Assembly (NCBI GenBank): GCA_902362375.1 | Contig: CABIVS010000014.1 | Span: 1 to 64,000 of the forward strand | DNA length: 64,000 nucleotides | From: Bacteroidaceae bacterium | Lineage (GTDB): Bacteria > Bacteroidota > Bacteroidia > Bacteroidales > Bacteroidaceae | Direction of reading: 5' to 3' | Part shown: positions 44,558 through 52,799 of the stretch, in pieces | Layout of the letters: each line of letters starts with the position of its first letter | How positions within the stretch are numbered: position 1 is the stretch's first letter | Position numbers and translations under genes: made by a program | Notes under the pieces: generated by a model | Seen by the model: only the letters and a program-made list of their open reading frames with translations | What the model was told of the DNA's origin: nothing | Database searches by the model: none

Positions 44558-46158
44558 TTACCATGAAGGAATTGGAGGCACCTGTTCGCCAATGGGTGCC
44601 CGATTGGCTTGGGCTTATCAGCATTTTCATCGTGATTCTTCCGGTTACTATGCTCAATGGCTCGTATACAGGCAGTATGTTGGAAGTGTCGAACACGCTG
44701 GGTACTAATTCGGAAGATATTACGATGGGGTATTACGCTGCTTCGGCGGGTATGGCTATCGCATACCCGATTATTCCTAAGGTGTTGGCAGCCTTTTCCG
44801 TGAAATCTCTGTTATTGATTGATTTAGTACTGCAATTCTTCTTGAGTTGGGTTTGTGCACGTACGCAAAACGCGGATATTTTGATTGTCTGTAGTTTTGC
44901 TGTCGGTTTCCTGAAAGGATTTCTCATGTTGTGGTTTATTCGTTATGCCCAGAAGATTTTCAGTCCGAAGAATGTGCGTAGCGAGTTCTATTCTTATTTT
45001 TATCCGTTGGTTTACGGTGGGGGACAAGTTTCGATGCTGGTAACGGCTTTACTGGCGTATCATTATAACTGGAAGTATATGTACTACTTTATGATGGTAT
45101 TGATTTTGATTTCCATTCTGTTTGTTATCATCTGTTTCCGGCACAACCGCCCCATAAAAGCTGTCGCATGGTCTGATCTGCATATCCGTGAGATGTTTGT
45201 TATTTCAGCCGGGTTGCTGATGTTGATGTACGTTATCAATTATGGCAAAGTGCTCGATTGGATGGCTTCCGGCAAGATATGTATTTATATTGTAATAGCA
45301 CCTATGCTGATTGCACTGTTCATCTGGTATCAGAGCCGTTCGGAGAATCCTTATGTAAGTCTGGCTCCTTTATTCCAACCCAAAGCAATTGTGGGCTATT
45401 TTTATATGATGCTCGTGATGTTTTTCAGTACATCGACCACTTTGTTGACTAACTATCTGACTGTTATTCTGAAAGTAGATACTACGCATACCTATTCTCT
45501 TTATATTTATTTGCTTCCGGGATATGTAGTCGGTGCCTTTATCTGTTTTTGGTGGTTTCGCTGGCAACGGTGGCGTTTTCGTTTTCTGATAGCGGGAGGA
45601 ATGAGTTGCTTTGTGATTTTCTTTGCCATTTTGTATTTTGGCATTTCTCCGGATAGTACGTATGAGATGCTCTACCTGCCTATCTTCTTTCGCGGTTTGG
45701 GTATGTTGACTTTGATTATTGCTTTTGCCCTGTTTGCCGTGGAAGACTTGAATCCGAAATACTTGTTGTCGAATGCTTTCTTCCTGATTATTTTCCGTTC
45801 CGTGTTGGCACCTATCATGGCGACTTCTTTTTATAGTAATGTACTGTACCGACTGCAACAAAAATATATGTATTCGTTGTCGGAAACTATAACCGCTGCT
45901 GATCCATTGTCGTCAGCACGCTATAGCCAGTCGCTGAACAATGCGATGACACAGGGGCATCCGTATGATGAGGCTGCGCAGTTGGCAACCAACTCTTTAT
46001 ATAATACCCTGCAACAACAAAGCCTGTTGCTGGCATTGAAAGAGATTTTGGGTTATCTGTTGGTGATATCTGTTGTCATAGCTGTGATTTCTCGTTTTAT
46101 TCCTTTCCATAAAACAATCCGCGTTACGTTTAAGAAAACAGGCGATGATATGGTATAA
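44554..46158 (+). CDS. EmrB-like major facilitator drug exporter
   Basis: A 534-residue inner-membrane exporter with about 14 membrane segments of the DHA2 (EmrB/QacA) kind, somewhat diverged. The N-terminus has the cytoplasmic stretch VRQWVPDWLG before the first helix. With the adaptor and TolC-like protein it forms a tripartite pump across both membranes. Substrates are likely hydrophobic toxins; bile acids are a plausible guess for a gut species. The start overlaps the stop of the adaptor gene. Confidence 0.9.
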   Translation: MITMKELEAPVRQWVPDWLGLISIFIVILPVTMLNGSYTGSMLEVSNTLGTNSEDITMGYYAASAGMAIAYPIIPKVLAAFSVKSLLLIDLVLQFFLSWVCARTQNADILIVCSFAVGFLKGFLMLWFIRYAQKIFSPKNVRSEFYSYFYPLVYGGGQVSMLVTALLAYHYNWKYMYYFMMVLILISILFVIICFRHNRPIKAVAWSDLHIREMFVISAGLLMLMYVINYGKVLDWMASGKICIYIVIAPMLIALFIWYQSRSENPYVSLAPLFQPKAIVGYFYMMLVMFFSTSTTLLTNYLTVILKVDTTHTYSLYIYLLPGYVVGAFICFWWFRWQRWRFRFLIAGGMSCFVIFFAILYFGISPDSTYEMLYLPIFFRGLGMLTLIIAFALFAVEDLNPKYLLSNAFFLIIFRSVLAPIMATSFYSNVLYRLQQKYMYSLSETITAADPLSSARYSQSLNNAMTQGHPYDEAAQLATNSLYNTLQQQSLLLALKEILGYLLVISVVIAVISRFIPFHKTIRVTFKKTGDDMV

Positions 46159-46166
46159 CAAAAAAA

Positions 46167-46222
46167 AGAGTTGCTATCCTTCACTCAATGATAAGTTGAA
46201 CGGGATAGCAACTCTATTGTTT
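46167..46222. terminator. Bidirectional terminator between efflux operon and uxaA
   Basis: A perfect 13-bp stem (46167-46179, agagttgctatcc, with 46203-46215). T-rich tails lie on both sides (attgtttt on plus; a long T-run on minus). It separates convergent operons. Confidence 0.85.
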
Positions 46223-46275
46223 TAACAATGTATCTTTTATCTTCGATATATTTGTTGTATCAGATAGCGACCTGT

Positions 46276-47766
46276 TTACAAGGTTACCCCTGTTTTAAAG
46301 ATAGCAATTTCGCGATAGCCTTTCTTCTCGTTGTTTACGAATTCACCGCTTGCCACTTTGATGATATAGTCAATGAAGCGTTCACAAGTCTTTTCCATCG
46401 GTTCGTTTTCTACGATCACACCGGCGTTGAAGTCAATCCATCCCGGTTTGTTTTTAGCCAAGGTTGAATTGGTGGAAATCTTCATGGTCGGAACAAAAGT
46501 GCCGAAAGGAGTACCGCGTCCGGTGGTGAAAAGTACCATGTGGCATCCACTTGCTGCAAGAGTAGTGGCTGCAACCAGGTCATTGCCCGGAGCAGAAAGC
46601 AGGTTGAGTCCTTTTTTCTGTAAACGTTCGCCGTAAGGCATTACGCCGGATACATAACTCTTTCCACATTTTTGGGTACATCCCAGTGCTTTTTCTTCCA
46701 GAGTAGAGATACCACCGGCTTTGTTGCCCGGAGAGGGATTTTCACCTACAGGCTCTCCGTGTGACAGGAAGTATTCTTTGAAGTCATTAATCAGATGGAC
46801 AGTCTGTTCAAACAGTTCTTCGTTTTTACAACGGTTCATCAGGATCGTTTCTGCGCCGAACATTTCCGGAACTTCAGTCAATACGCTTGTGCCTCCCTGT
46901 GCAATCAGGAAATCGGAGAACATACCCAACAATGGGTTGGCCGTAATGCCGGAGAAACCGTCAGAACCACCGCATTTCAATCCCACACGAAGTTCGGACA
47001 AAGGTACATCGGTACGTTCGTCTTTAGAGGCTTTTGCATACAAATCACGCAGGATTTCCATTCCTTCTTCATATTCGTCGCCTACCTTTTGGGTAACCAT
47101 GAATTTGACGCGGTCTTCATCAAATTCGCCCAGGAATTCACGGAATACATCCGGCTGGTTATTCTCACATCCCAAGCCTACTACCAATACAGCGCCTGCA
47201 TTGGGATGAAGCACCATGTCACGAAGAATCTTTTTCGTATTCTCATGGTCGTCACCAAGTTGCGAGCAACCGTAGTTGTGTGGGAAAGCGACAATGGCAT
47301 CCACTCCCTTACCTTCGGTTTCGCGACGCAGTCCCTCGGCCAGTTGTCCGATGATACCGTTTACGCAACCTACAGTCGGGATAATCCATATCTCGTTTCT
47401 TACACCTACATCACCGTTTTTGCGACGGTAACCTTTGAAAGTAAGATCTTTATGAGGAATATCCAAAGAAACCTGAATCGGGTTGTACGTGTAGTCCAAC
47501 AATCCGGCGAGGTTGGTTTTGATGTTCGTTTCGTTCATCCAGTCCCCCTGTTTCTTTGCCATTCGTGCATGTCCGATCGGGTAACCGTACTTGATTACAT
47601 TTTCACCTTCCGCAAAATTCTTTAGTGCGAATTTATGTCCGGCAGGAATATCCTCGTTCAATGTAATCTCAATGCCATCTATAGAAAGATGCTCTCCTGC
47701 CGGGAGGTTAACAATGGCAACGGCAACGTTGTCGGCAGGATTAATTCTTAAATACTTTGTTTCCAT
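46276..47766 (-). CDS. uxaA: Altronate dehydratase
   Basis: A 496-residue iron-dependent dehydratase that turns D-altronate into 2-keto-3-deoxygluconate (KDG) in galacturonate breakdown. The N-terminal SAF-like domain (about residues 1-90) is followed by the catalytic part with PTVGCVNGIIGQLAEG, FPHNYGCSQLGDDHE and LGLKCGGSDGFSGITANP-like motifs (seen: GLKCGGSDGFSGITANP). The length is normal for UxaA. It is 30 bases after the LacI-type gene on the same strand. Its product is the substrate of KdgK, encoded on the other side of the shared control region. Confidence 0.95.
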   Translation of the reverse strand: METKYLRINPADNVAVAIVNLPAGEHLSIDGIEITLNEDIPAGHKFALKNFAEGENVIKYGYPIGHARMAKKQGDWMNETNIKTNLAGLLDYTYNPIQVSLDIPHKDLTFKGYRRKNGDVGVRNEIWIIPTVGCVNGIIGQLAEGLRRETEGKGVDAIVAFPHNYGCSQLGDDHENTKKILRDMVLHPNAGAVLVVGLGCENNQPDVFREFLGEFDEDRVKFMVTQKVGDEYEEGMEILRDLYAKASKDERTDVPLSELRVGLKCGGSDGFSGITANPLLGMFSDFLIAQGGTSVLTEVPEMFGAETILMNRCKNEELFEQTVHLINDFKEYFLSHGEPVGENPSPGNKAGGISTLEEKALGCTQKCGKSYVSGVMPYGERLQKKGLNLLSAPGNDLVAATTLAASGCHMVLFTTGRGTPFGTFVPTMKISTNSTLAKNKPGWIDFNAGVIVENEPMEKTCERFIDYIIKVASGEFVNNEKKGYREIAIFKTGVTL

Positions 47767-47796
47767 GTAATGTACTTGTAAAGTTGTACTTTGTTG

Positions 47797-48861
47797 TTAT
47801 TTGCTATGGTAATAGTCTATTGTCTCTACTGTTAACAGATCAATGGGCATATAGTTGATACGAGTCACTTCTTTCTTGAAAATAAGGTGATCGCATAGAG
47901 CTTTGATGCCATTGGCTCCTTGCAGTTCCGGCTGCTGGGCGATGAGGAAGGAGATACTTCCTTCTTTCAGGCAGGTGACATTCCGTTCCAGAAGGTCATA
48001 TCCTATCAGATTGAAGTCTTTCTTTCCACGGCTTTGCAGGTACTCGCCAACGATGTAGGCTTTAGAGTTGAAAGTGATTCCATTCTTAACCATCGGATAG
48101 GTACGGAAGAATTCGTCCAGCATCTCGTTGTCCTCGTCGTTGCGTTCGGCATGCAAGTCAAGTTCCAGTATAGTACAAGACGGATGATGTTCTTTCATGT
48201 ACTGCCTAAAACCGATTTCTCTGTTCTCCTGCTGATTGGATCCTACAATTCCTTCATGTATTTTACGGAAAATCACAATTTCCTTTTCCTCCCGTGCCAG
48301 TAACATCATCATTCGAGCAGCGAAATATCCGCTTTGACGTGAATTCTGACCAAAGAAGGCGAGGGGAGGAACCTCTTTAATGTTGGAATCTATATATATA
48401 TAAGGTATATCTAGTGCCTGCAACTGATCGGTGAATCCTTTCGTATATTGCGGAGCGGTAGGAGCTACCATCACTCCGTCCGGCTGCAGGGCCAGGATGG
48501 CTTCGCTGGCGTTGACGAATGAATGATAATCGTATGGATCGTAATAGTTGATTTTCACCGAAGTATTGAAATCCGAATAGGTTGCAATCGCTTCGTGAAT
48601 ACCGATTTCTACAGCCGTCCAGTATTCGCCTTCCAGATGTTCCGGCAGAAGGCAGATAAACGTATATTTCTTGTTGGAAGCCAGAGCGCTGGCGTACATA
48701 TTGGGCTGGTAGTCAAGCTGCTTCAGAATTTCTTCTACGCGTTTTTTACTGGCCTCTGATACTCCACTACGTCCGTGAATAACGCGGTCTACTGTTCCCA
48801 CTGATACATCTGCTAGACGGGCGATGTCTTTGATTCTGATCCTTTCGGGCAATTTATTCAT
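47797..48861 (-). CDS. LacI-family regulator of hexuronate/KDG genes
   Basis: A 354-residue regulator. The helix-turn-helix is RIKDIARLADVSVGTVDRVI (residues about 8-28), and the rest is a periplasmic-binding-protein fold for a sugar ligand (NKKYTFICLLPEHLEGEYW; PDGVMVAPTAPQYTKG). The start at 48861 (MNKLPERIRIKD) is chosen: an upstream extension to 48981 would cross its own promoter (TATATTTG, 48927-48934). It is co-directional with uxaA and divergent from kdgK. Two matching palindromes lie in the shared region. The ligand is likely KDG or an aldonate, by context only. Confidence 0.92.
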   Translation of the reverse strand: MNKLPERIRIKDIARLADVSVGTVDRVIHGRSGVSEASKKRVEEILKQLDYQPNMYASALASNKKYTFICLLPEHLEGEYWTAVEIGIHEAIATYSDFNTSVKINYYDPYDYHSFVNASEAILALQPDGVMVAPTAPQYTKGFTDQLQALDIPYIYIDSNIKEVPPLAFFGQNSRQSGYFAARMMMLLAREEKEIVIFRKIHEGIVGSNQQENREIGFRQYMKEHHPSCTILELDLHAERNDEDNEMLDEFFRTYPMVKNGITFNSKAYIVGEYLQSRGKKDFNLIGYDLLERNVTCLKEGSISFLIAQQPELQGANGIKALCDHLIFKKEVTRINYMPIDLLTVETIDYYHSK

Positions 48862-48888
48862 ACGATAACCTTTATTTATATAGGTTTT

Positions 48889-48900
48889 TGTGCTCGCACA
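48889..48900. promoter_or_regulatory. LacI operator, regulator side
   Basis: TGTGCTCGCACA is a perfect palindrome (TGTGC, 2 bases, GCACA). It lies in the leader of the lacI-type gene, about 30 bases downstream of its -7 box. It matches the site at 48971-48982 in 11 of 12 bases. Confidence 0.75.
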
Positions 48901-48926
48901 CAATAATAATCTTAATATTTTCGATA

Positions 48927-48934
48927 CAAATATA
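48927..48934 (-). promoter_or_regulatory. Promoter -7 box, LacI-type gene and uxaA
   Basis: TATATTTG on the minus strand, about 66 bases before the regulator ATG at 48861. Confidence 0.55.
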
Positions 48935-48942
48935 TAACAATT

Positions 48943-48972
48943 TTTGTAATTACGAAAATTGTTGTATCTTTG
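48943..48972 (+). promoter_or_regulatory. Promoter of kdgK operon
   Basis: TTTG (48943-48946), 18 bases, then TATCTTTG (48965-48972). The predicted start is near 48979, inside the operator at 48971-48982. The leader to kdgK is about 135 bases. Confidence 0.75.
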
Positions 48973-48982
48973 TGCCCGCACA
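48971..48982. promoter_or_regulatory. LacI operator, kdgK side
   Basis: TGTGCCCGCACA overlaps the end of the -7 box and the expected transcript start, a position where bound repressor blocks initiation. Its centre is 82 bases from the first operator, close to eight helical turns, which would allow looping. Confidence 0.8.
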
Positions 48983-49114
48983 CGAAAGGTATGTGATGTT
49001 GGTTGTTTTATAGATTAATGCTCATGTAGTCAGTGTGTTAACCCCTAAAATAGGGCTGAAATGATAAATTGAAAGTTCATAATATTAATAACTTAGAATT
49101 TAAAACATAAGATT

Positions 49115-50140
49115 ATGGGAAAGAAAGTCGTTACATTAGGCGAAATCATGCTTAGATTATCAACTCCGGGTAATACTCGTTTTGTTCAATCTGATTCTTT
49201 TGATGTAGTATATGGTGGTGGTGAAGCTAACGTTGCAGTAAGCTGTGCCAACTACGGACATGACGCTTATTTCGTAACCAAATTACCGAAACACGAAATC
49301 GGACAGTCTGCTGTTAACGCATTGCGTAAATATGGCGTAAAGACAGACTTTATTGCTCGTGGTGGCGACCGTGTAGGTATCTACTACTTGGAAACAGGTG
49401 CTTCTATGCGTCCTAGCAAGGTTATTTATGACCGTGCTCACTCTGCCATTGCTGAAGCTGACGCTGCTGATTTCGACTTTGATGCAATCATGGAAGGTGC
49501 TGACTGGTTCCACTGGTCTGGTATCACTCCGGCTATTTCTGACAAGGCTGCCGAGTTGACTCGTCTGGCTTGTGAAGCTGCAAAACGTCACGGTGTAACT
49601 GTTTCTGTTGACTTGAATTTCCGTAAGAAACTGTGGACTAAAGAAAAAGCACAGTCTATCATGAAACCGTTGATGCAGTTTGTAGACGTATGTATCGGTA
49701 ACGAAGAAGATGCGGAACTTTGTCTGGGCTTCAAACCGGATGCTGACGTTGAAGCTGGTCACACAGATGCTGAAGGTTACAAAGGTATCTTCCAGCAAAT
49801 GATGAAAGAATTCGGATTCAAATATGTAGTTTCTACTTTGCGCGAATCTTTCTCTGCTACTCACAACGGCTGGAAAGCTATGATCTACAACGGTGAAGAG
49901 TTCTATACTTCAAAACGTTATGATATTGATCCGATTATCGACCGTGTAGGTGGTGGCGACTCTTTCTCCGGTGGTATTATCCATGGTTTGATGACTAAAC
50001 CTAATCAGGGTGCTGCCCTTGAATTTGCAGTTGCTGCATCTGCTTTGAAACATACTATCAATGGTGACTTCAACCTTGTTTCTATAGAAGAAGTAGAAGC
50101 ATTGGCTGGTGGTGACGCAAGCGGTCGCGTACAGAGATAA
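49115..50140 (+). CDS. kdgK: 2-keto-3-deoxygluconate kinase
   Basis: A 341-residue PfkB-family kinase that phosphorylates KDG to KDPG. It starts with GKKVVTLGEIMLRLSTPG and has VYGGGEANVAVSCANYG (substrate side). The C-terminal PfkB signature region includes DRVGGGDSFSGGIIHGL with the catalytic Asp of GGGDSF. The length suits KdgK. It is transcribed from the LacI-controlled promoter with the KDPG aldolase gene downstream. A four-helix-bundle gene with inverted repeats sits between the two enzymes. Confidence 0.95.
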   Translation: MGKKVVTLGEIMLRLSTPGNTRFVQSDSFDVVYGGGEANVAVSCANYGHDAYFVTKLPKHEIGQSAVNALRKYGVKTDFIARGGDRVGIYYLETGASMRPSKVIYDRAHSAIAEADAADFDFDAIMEGADWFHWSGITPAISDKAAELTRLACEAAKRHGVTVSVDLNFRKKLWTKEKAQSIMKPLMQFVDVCIGNEEDAELCLGFKPDADVEAGHTDAEGYKGIFQQMMKEFGFKYVVSTLRESFSATHNGWKAMIYNGEEFYTSKRYDIDPIIDRVGGGDSFSGGIIHGLMTKPNQGAALEFAVAASALKHTINGDFNLVSIEEVEALAGGDASGRVQR

Positions 50141-50156
50141 GGATATTTACTATTGG

Positions 50157-50188
50157 ACAATTTACTATTTACTATTTAATACTTTTGC
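50157..50188. repeat. Left inverted repeat and heptads before the four-helix-bundle gene
   Basis: Heptads of ATTTACT (50157-50176) run into a 21-base arm (50168-50188) that ends 3 bases before the ATG at 50192. The arm pairs with 50554-50574 at 20 of 21 positions. Confidence 0.8.
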
Positions 50189-50191
50189 CTG

Positions 50192-50554
50192 ATGACAACG
50201 GTTGAACTTAAAAATAGGCTGAAGGTATTAGCAATACGTATTATTAGATTGGTAGATAAATTGCCCAATACTCCTGCCGGTAGAGCTATCGGCAATCAGA
50301 TTATTCGTTCGGGTACATCTCCTGCTGCAAATTATAGGGCAGCGTGTTTGGGAAAGTCAGATAAGGATTTTCTTAATAAATTGAAGATGGTGGAAGAAGA
50401 ACTGGATGAGACTTTATATTGGCTGGAATTATTAATGGAAGTTCAATTGGTTAAACCAGAATTGATGGCTGACCTATATAAAGAAAATGAGGAGCTTTTA
50501 AAAATAATTGTTAGTTCAATAACTACTATGAAAAGTAGGATAAATGATAAATAG
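50192..50554 (+). CDS. Four-helix-bundle protein (S23/IVP family)
   Basis: A 120-residue protein of the four-helix-bundle family first seen inside 23S rRNA intervening sequences. Typical stretches: ELKNRLKVLAIRIIRLVDKLP, GNQIIRSGTSPAANYRAACLGKSDKDFLNKLKMVEEELDET (cores SGTSPAANYRAA, KSDKDFLNKLKMVEEELDE) and a last helix LLKIIVSSITTMK. Relatives include the Avd protein of diversity-generating retroelements, but no reverse transcriptase is nearby. The function is unknown. It interrupts a sugar-acid operon and is bracketed by inverted repeats that start at its stop codon and end 3 bases before its ATG, which suggests arrival as a unit. Confidence 0.88.
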   Translation: MTTVELKNRLKVLAIRIIRLVDKLPNTPAGRAIGNQIIRSGTSPAANYRAACLGKSDKDFLNKLKMVEEELDETLYWLELLMEVQLVKPELMADLYKENEELLKIIVSSITTMKSRINDK

Positions 50555-50603
50555 CAAAAGTATCAAATAGTAAATTGTAAATAATAAAATAGTAAATAAT
50601 AAG
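50554..50603. repeat. Right inverted repeat and heptads after the four-helix-bundle gene
   Basis: The 21-base arm 50554-50574 begins on the last base of the stop codon. It continues into GTAAATN heptads up to the kdgA ATG at 50604. Confidence 0.8.
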
Positions 50604-51272
50604 ATGGCAAAATTCGATAAAATAGCCGTATTAAATAAGATCGGCTCTACAGGAATGGTTCCTGTATTCTATCACAAAGACGCAGAAGTTGCAAAGAAAG
50701 TAGTAAAGGCTTGTTATGACGGTGGTGTTCGTGCTTTCGAATTCACAAATCGTGGTGACTTTGCACAGGAAGTATTTGCTGAAATCGTTAAGTTCGCAGC
50801 AAAAGAATGTCCTGAAATGGCAATTGGTATCGGTTCTATCGTTGATCCGGCTACTGCTGCTATGTACTTGCAACTGGGCGCTAACTTCGTAGTAGGTCCG
50901 TTGTTCAACCCTGAAATAGCTAAGGTATGTAACCGTCGTTCGGTTGCTTACACTCCGGGATGCGGTTCTGTATCGGAAGTTGGTTTTGCACAGGAAGTAG
51001 GTTGCGATCTTTGCAAAGTATTCCCGGGTGATGTTTATGGAACTAACTTTGTAAAAGGCTTGATGGCTCCGATGCCATGGTCTAAGCTGATGGTAACAGG
51101 TGGGGTAGAACCTACTAAGGAAAACCTGACTGCATGGATCAAAGCCGGTGTATTCTGTGTAGGTATGGGCTCTAAACTGTTCCCGAAAGATAAGGTGGCA
51201 GCAGAAGACTGGGCTTATGTAACTGCCAAATGTGAAGAAGCTCTCGGTTATATCGCTGAAGCTCGTAAATAA
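50604..51272 (+). CDS. kdgA: KDPG (2-keto-3-deoxy-6-phosphogluconate) aldolase
   Basis: A 222-residue class I aldolase that splits KDPG into pyruvate and glyceraldehyde 3-phosphate. The Schiff-base lysine lies in [13 protein letters not shown], and the catalytic Glu in [26 protein letters not shown] and [15 protein letters not shown] follow the family pattern. It is last in the kdgK operon and is followed by three hairpins, the last with a strong T-run. Confidence 0.95.
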   Translation: MAKFDKIAVLNKIGSTGMVPVFYHKDAEVAKKVVKACYDGGVRAFEFTNRGDFAQEVFAEIVKFAAKECPEMAIGIGSIVDPATAAMYLQLGANFVVGPLFNPEIAKVCNRRSVAYTPGCGSVSEVGFAQEVGCDLCKVFPGDVYGTNFVKGLMAPMPWSKLMVTGGVEPTKENLTAWIKAGVFCVGMGSKLFPKDKVAAEDWAYVTAKCEEALGYIAEARK

Positions 51273-51301
51273 GATTAGAGAGCGAAAGCTTATCTATGAT
51301 A

Positions 51302-51380
51302 AAAAGAGGTTGATGCGACAGCCTCTTTAAAATATGCCTCGAGGGTTAGTTAGTTTAGTTAGTATATGAGGCATATTTTC
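51302..51380 (+). terminator. Two tandem hairpins after kdgA
   Basis: A 7-bp stem (51303-51309 with 51322-51328) is followed by a perfect 12-bp stem (51329-51340, aaaatatgcctc, with 51368-51379). The second ends in a T-rich stretch. Confidence 0.65.
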
Positions 51381-51410
51381 ATTTTGTTTAAAGGTGTTTA
51401 AAGGGGATAG

Positions 51411-51451
51411 GCCATCGGAATGAGTGACTCATTTCGGTGGCTTGTTTTTTT
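51411..51451 (+). terminator. Third hairpin after kdgA, strong terminator
   Basis: A 14-bp stem with G-U pairs (51411-51424 with 51428-51441) and a 3-base loop, followed by ttgttttttta. It overlaps the end of the convergent small membrane-protein gene by 2 bases. Confidence 0.8.
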
Positions 51452-51740
51452 ATTTCCTTTTTATATGCTGTCGATGTTCGAATATATAAATGGGCAGGAA
51501 TATTAATAAGAAGCATAGAACACTGATGAGGGGCAGATAACGGTTGTAGAGATACTCTCCCTCTTGGGGAGGAGCACTTAACAAGCATCTTAAGCAATCG
51601 CAGTCCATATCCTGACTGTCATGCTGGCAAAACAAAAAGCAGAAAGTAAAGAGGACGATGCCTAATAACAGGCAGATGATTAGTAGATTTCTGCGATAAT
51701 GTGCATGTCTTTTGTCGGGGTTTGATAAAGAAGAAACCAT
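51450..51740 (-). CDS. Small two-segment membrane protein with Cys cluster
   Basis: A 96-residue protein with two membrane segments (about residues 18-38 and 68-88). The loop between them carries a cysteine cluster, MDCDCLRC. I recognise no family. It follows the heme operon on the same strand but is separated from it by a terminator hairpin (51783-51816), so its link to heme uptake is uncertain. The CxCxxC-like loop could bind a metal or form disulfides on the periplasmic side. Confidence 0.65.
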   Translation of the reverse strand: MVSSLSNPDKRHAHYRRNLLIICLLLGIVLFTFCFLFCQHDSQDMDCDCLRCLLSAPPQEGEYLYNRYLPLISVLCFLLIFLPIYIFEHRQHIKRK

Positions 51741-51782
51741 GTTTTGTTCTGATAGTTATCAATGTAAAATGAAAGAAATAAA

Positions 51783-51816
51783 GGGCAGGCAATGCCTGAA
51801 TAGGATTGTCCTGCCC
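51783..51816 (-). terminator. Terminator of the hmu operon
   Basis: A 7-bp GC stem (51783-51789, gggcagg, with 51810-51816) continues inward with two more paired blocks. It is followed by a T-rich stretch on the minus strand, 41 bases after the DUF2149 gene. Confidence 0.8.
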
Positions 51817-51856
51817 GATACTATTGATTATTGGTAGGAAATATACTTATTAATGG

Positions 51857-52195
51857 TTATTCCGGAACATAAATAATCTCACCGTTATCCAGTTCGTAGG
51901 CTATCCCCACTTTTTTTCCTCTTTTCCCAGAATCCTCCTCTTTCTGGCCGGAAGGTTTGTAAGTATTGATTTTCTTTCCTTCCTTGGAGATGATTTCCAT
52001 ATTTTCCTTACCAGGGTTCTTCACGATGGTGAAATCTTCCTGTCCGAAAACTTCCGTCATATTCATATGCATTACCATTGCTACCATCAATGCTACGGCA
52101 AATACCATCGCCACGTCGAACAGGTTTACTACTACACTTAGCGGGTCGGTATCCTCTTCTTTGAGGAATTTGCTGACTCTTCTATTTCTTTTCAT
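51857..52195 (-). CDS. hmuV: DUF2149 (ExbD-like) protein, HmuV position
   Basis: A 112-residue protein with one membrane segment (NLFDVAMVFAVALMVAMVM, about residues 23-43) and a periplasmic tail. It belongs to DUF2149, which pairs with MotA/ExbB-like partners, so it likely plays the ExbD role in an energy-transducing complex. It overlaps the ExbB-like gene by 14 bases and is last in the hmu operon. The sequence just before the membrane segment (EEDTDPLSVVVNLFD) places an Asp in the helix, as in ExbD and MotB. Confidence 0.85.
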   Translation of the reverse strand: MKRNRRVSKFLKEEDTDPLSVVVNLFDVAMVFAVALMVAMVMHMNMTEVFGQEDFTIVKNPGKENMEIISKEGKKINTYKPSGQKEEDSGKRGKKVGIAYELDNGEIIYVPE

Positions 52196-52790
52196 TATTG
52201 GACTCTCCGGTTGTTTCGTTTAATACTCTTGATACATAATCGAGGTTGTTGACATCTTTGGCATACCAACGTTGTTTGAACTGCATGGATATCAATCCTA
52301 CAGCACTAATAACCAAACCCACAACAGTCGTCGCAAATACTACCTGCATATTATATGCCATTCCGGAGATGTCTCCTGTAGAAAGTCCCACAAGTGCCGG
52401 ACTCATGGAAATCAATGTTCCTATCAATCCGAGAACCGGACCTATCTTAGCCATCATTTTAGAAAGAGACACATCTTTCTCTGCTTCATTCTCGAATTTT
52501 GTTATCAGGAAGTCAGAGTAATCTGCACTGGCCGGATGGTAGAGCAGGTCGCGGAGATAGCCCATATATAGTGAATTGTCTTTGTCGGGTAAAGCTGCTT
52601 TCAAATCGTCTATCCGTGCATCTTTAATGAGTTGGTCCAGTGCTTTGTCATTTTTACGTTTGGTCATGTACATGTTGTAGGTGCCTCCGATCAAAATCAG
52701 TGAGCGAACGAACAGGCACAGCAAAATAATGATATCGGGTATAAGTAAACTGTTTGCTACCCAGAATAATAATTTAGAAATGAGTTCCAT
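52182..52790 (-). CDS. hmuU: MotA/TolQ/ExbB-type proton channel, HmuU position
   Basis: A 202-residue protein with three membrane segments of the MotA/TolQ/ExbB family. The conserved C-terminal pair is clear: SKMMAKIGPVLGLIGTLISM and MAYNMQVVFATTVVGLVISAVG (cores GPVLGLIGTLI and VVFATTVVGLVIS). With the DUF2149 protein it probably forms a proton-driven motor for the TonB-type receptor or for the HmuS chelatase. It is 9 bases after the HmuT-position gene. Confidence 0.9.
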   Translation of the reverse strand: MELISKLLFWVANSLLIPDIIILLCLFVRSLILIGGTYNMYMTKRKNDKALDQLIKDARIDDLKAALPDKDNSLYMGYLRDLLYHPASADYSDFLITKFENEAEKDVSLSKMMAKIGPVLGLIGTLISMSPALVGLSTGDISGMAYNMQVVFATTVVGLVISAVGLISMQFKQRWYAKDVNNLDYVSRVLNETTGESNNEKK

Positions 52791-52799
52791 ATATATTTT

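Noticed and set aside
46795..47625. 276-codon frame antisense to uxaA
   Set aside because: A shadow of the strongly conserved altronate dehydratase frame; it has no motif and no promoter.
48862..48981. 40-residue N-terminal extension of the LacI-type regulator
   Set aside because: It contains no DNA-binding sequence and spans the gene's own promoter and operator.
50192..50554. Diversity-generating retroelement accessory (Avd) role for the four-helix-bundle gene
   Set aside because: No reverse transcriptase, template repeat or variable repeat is seen within the window.
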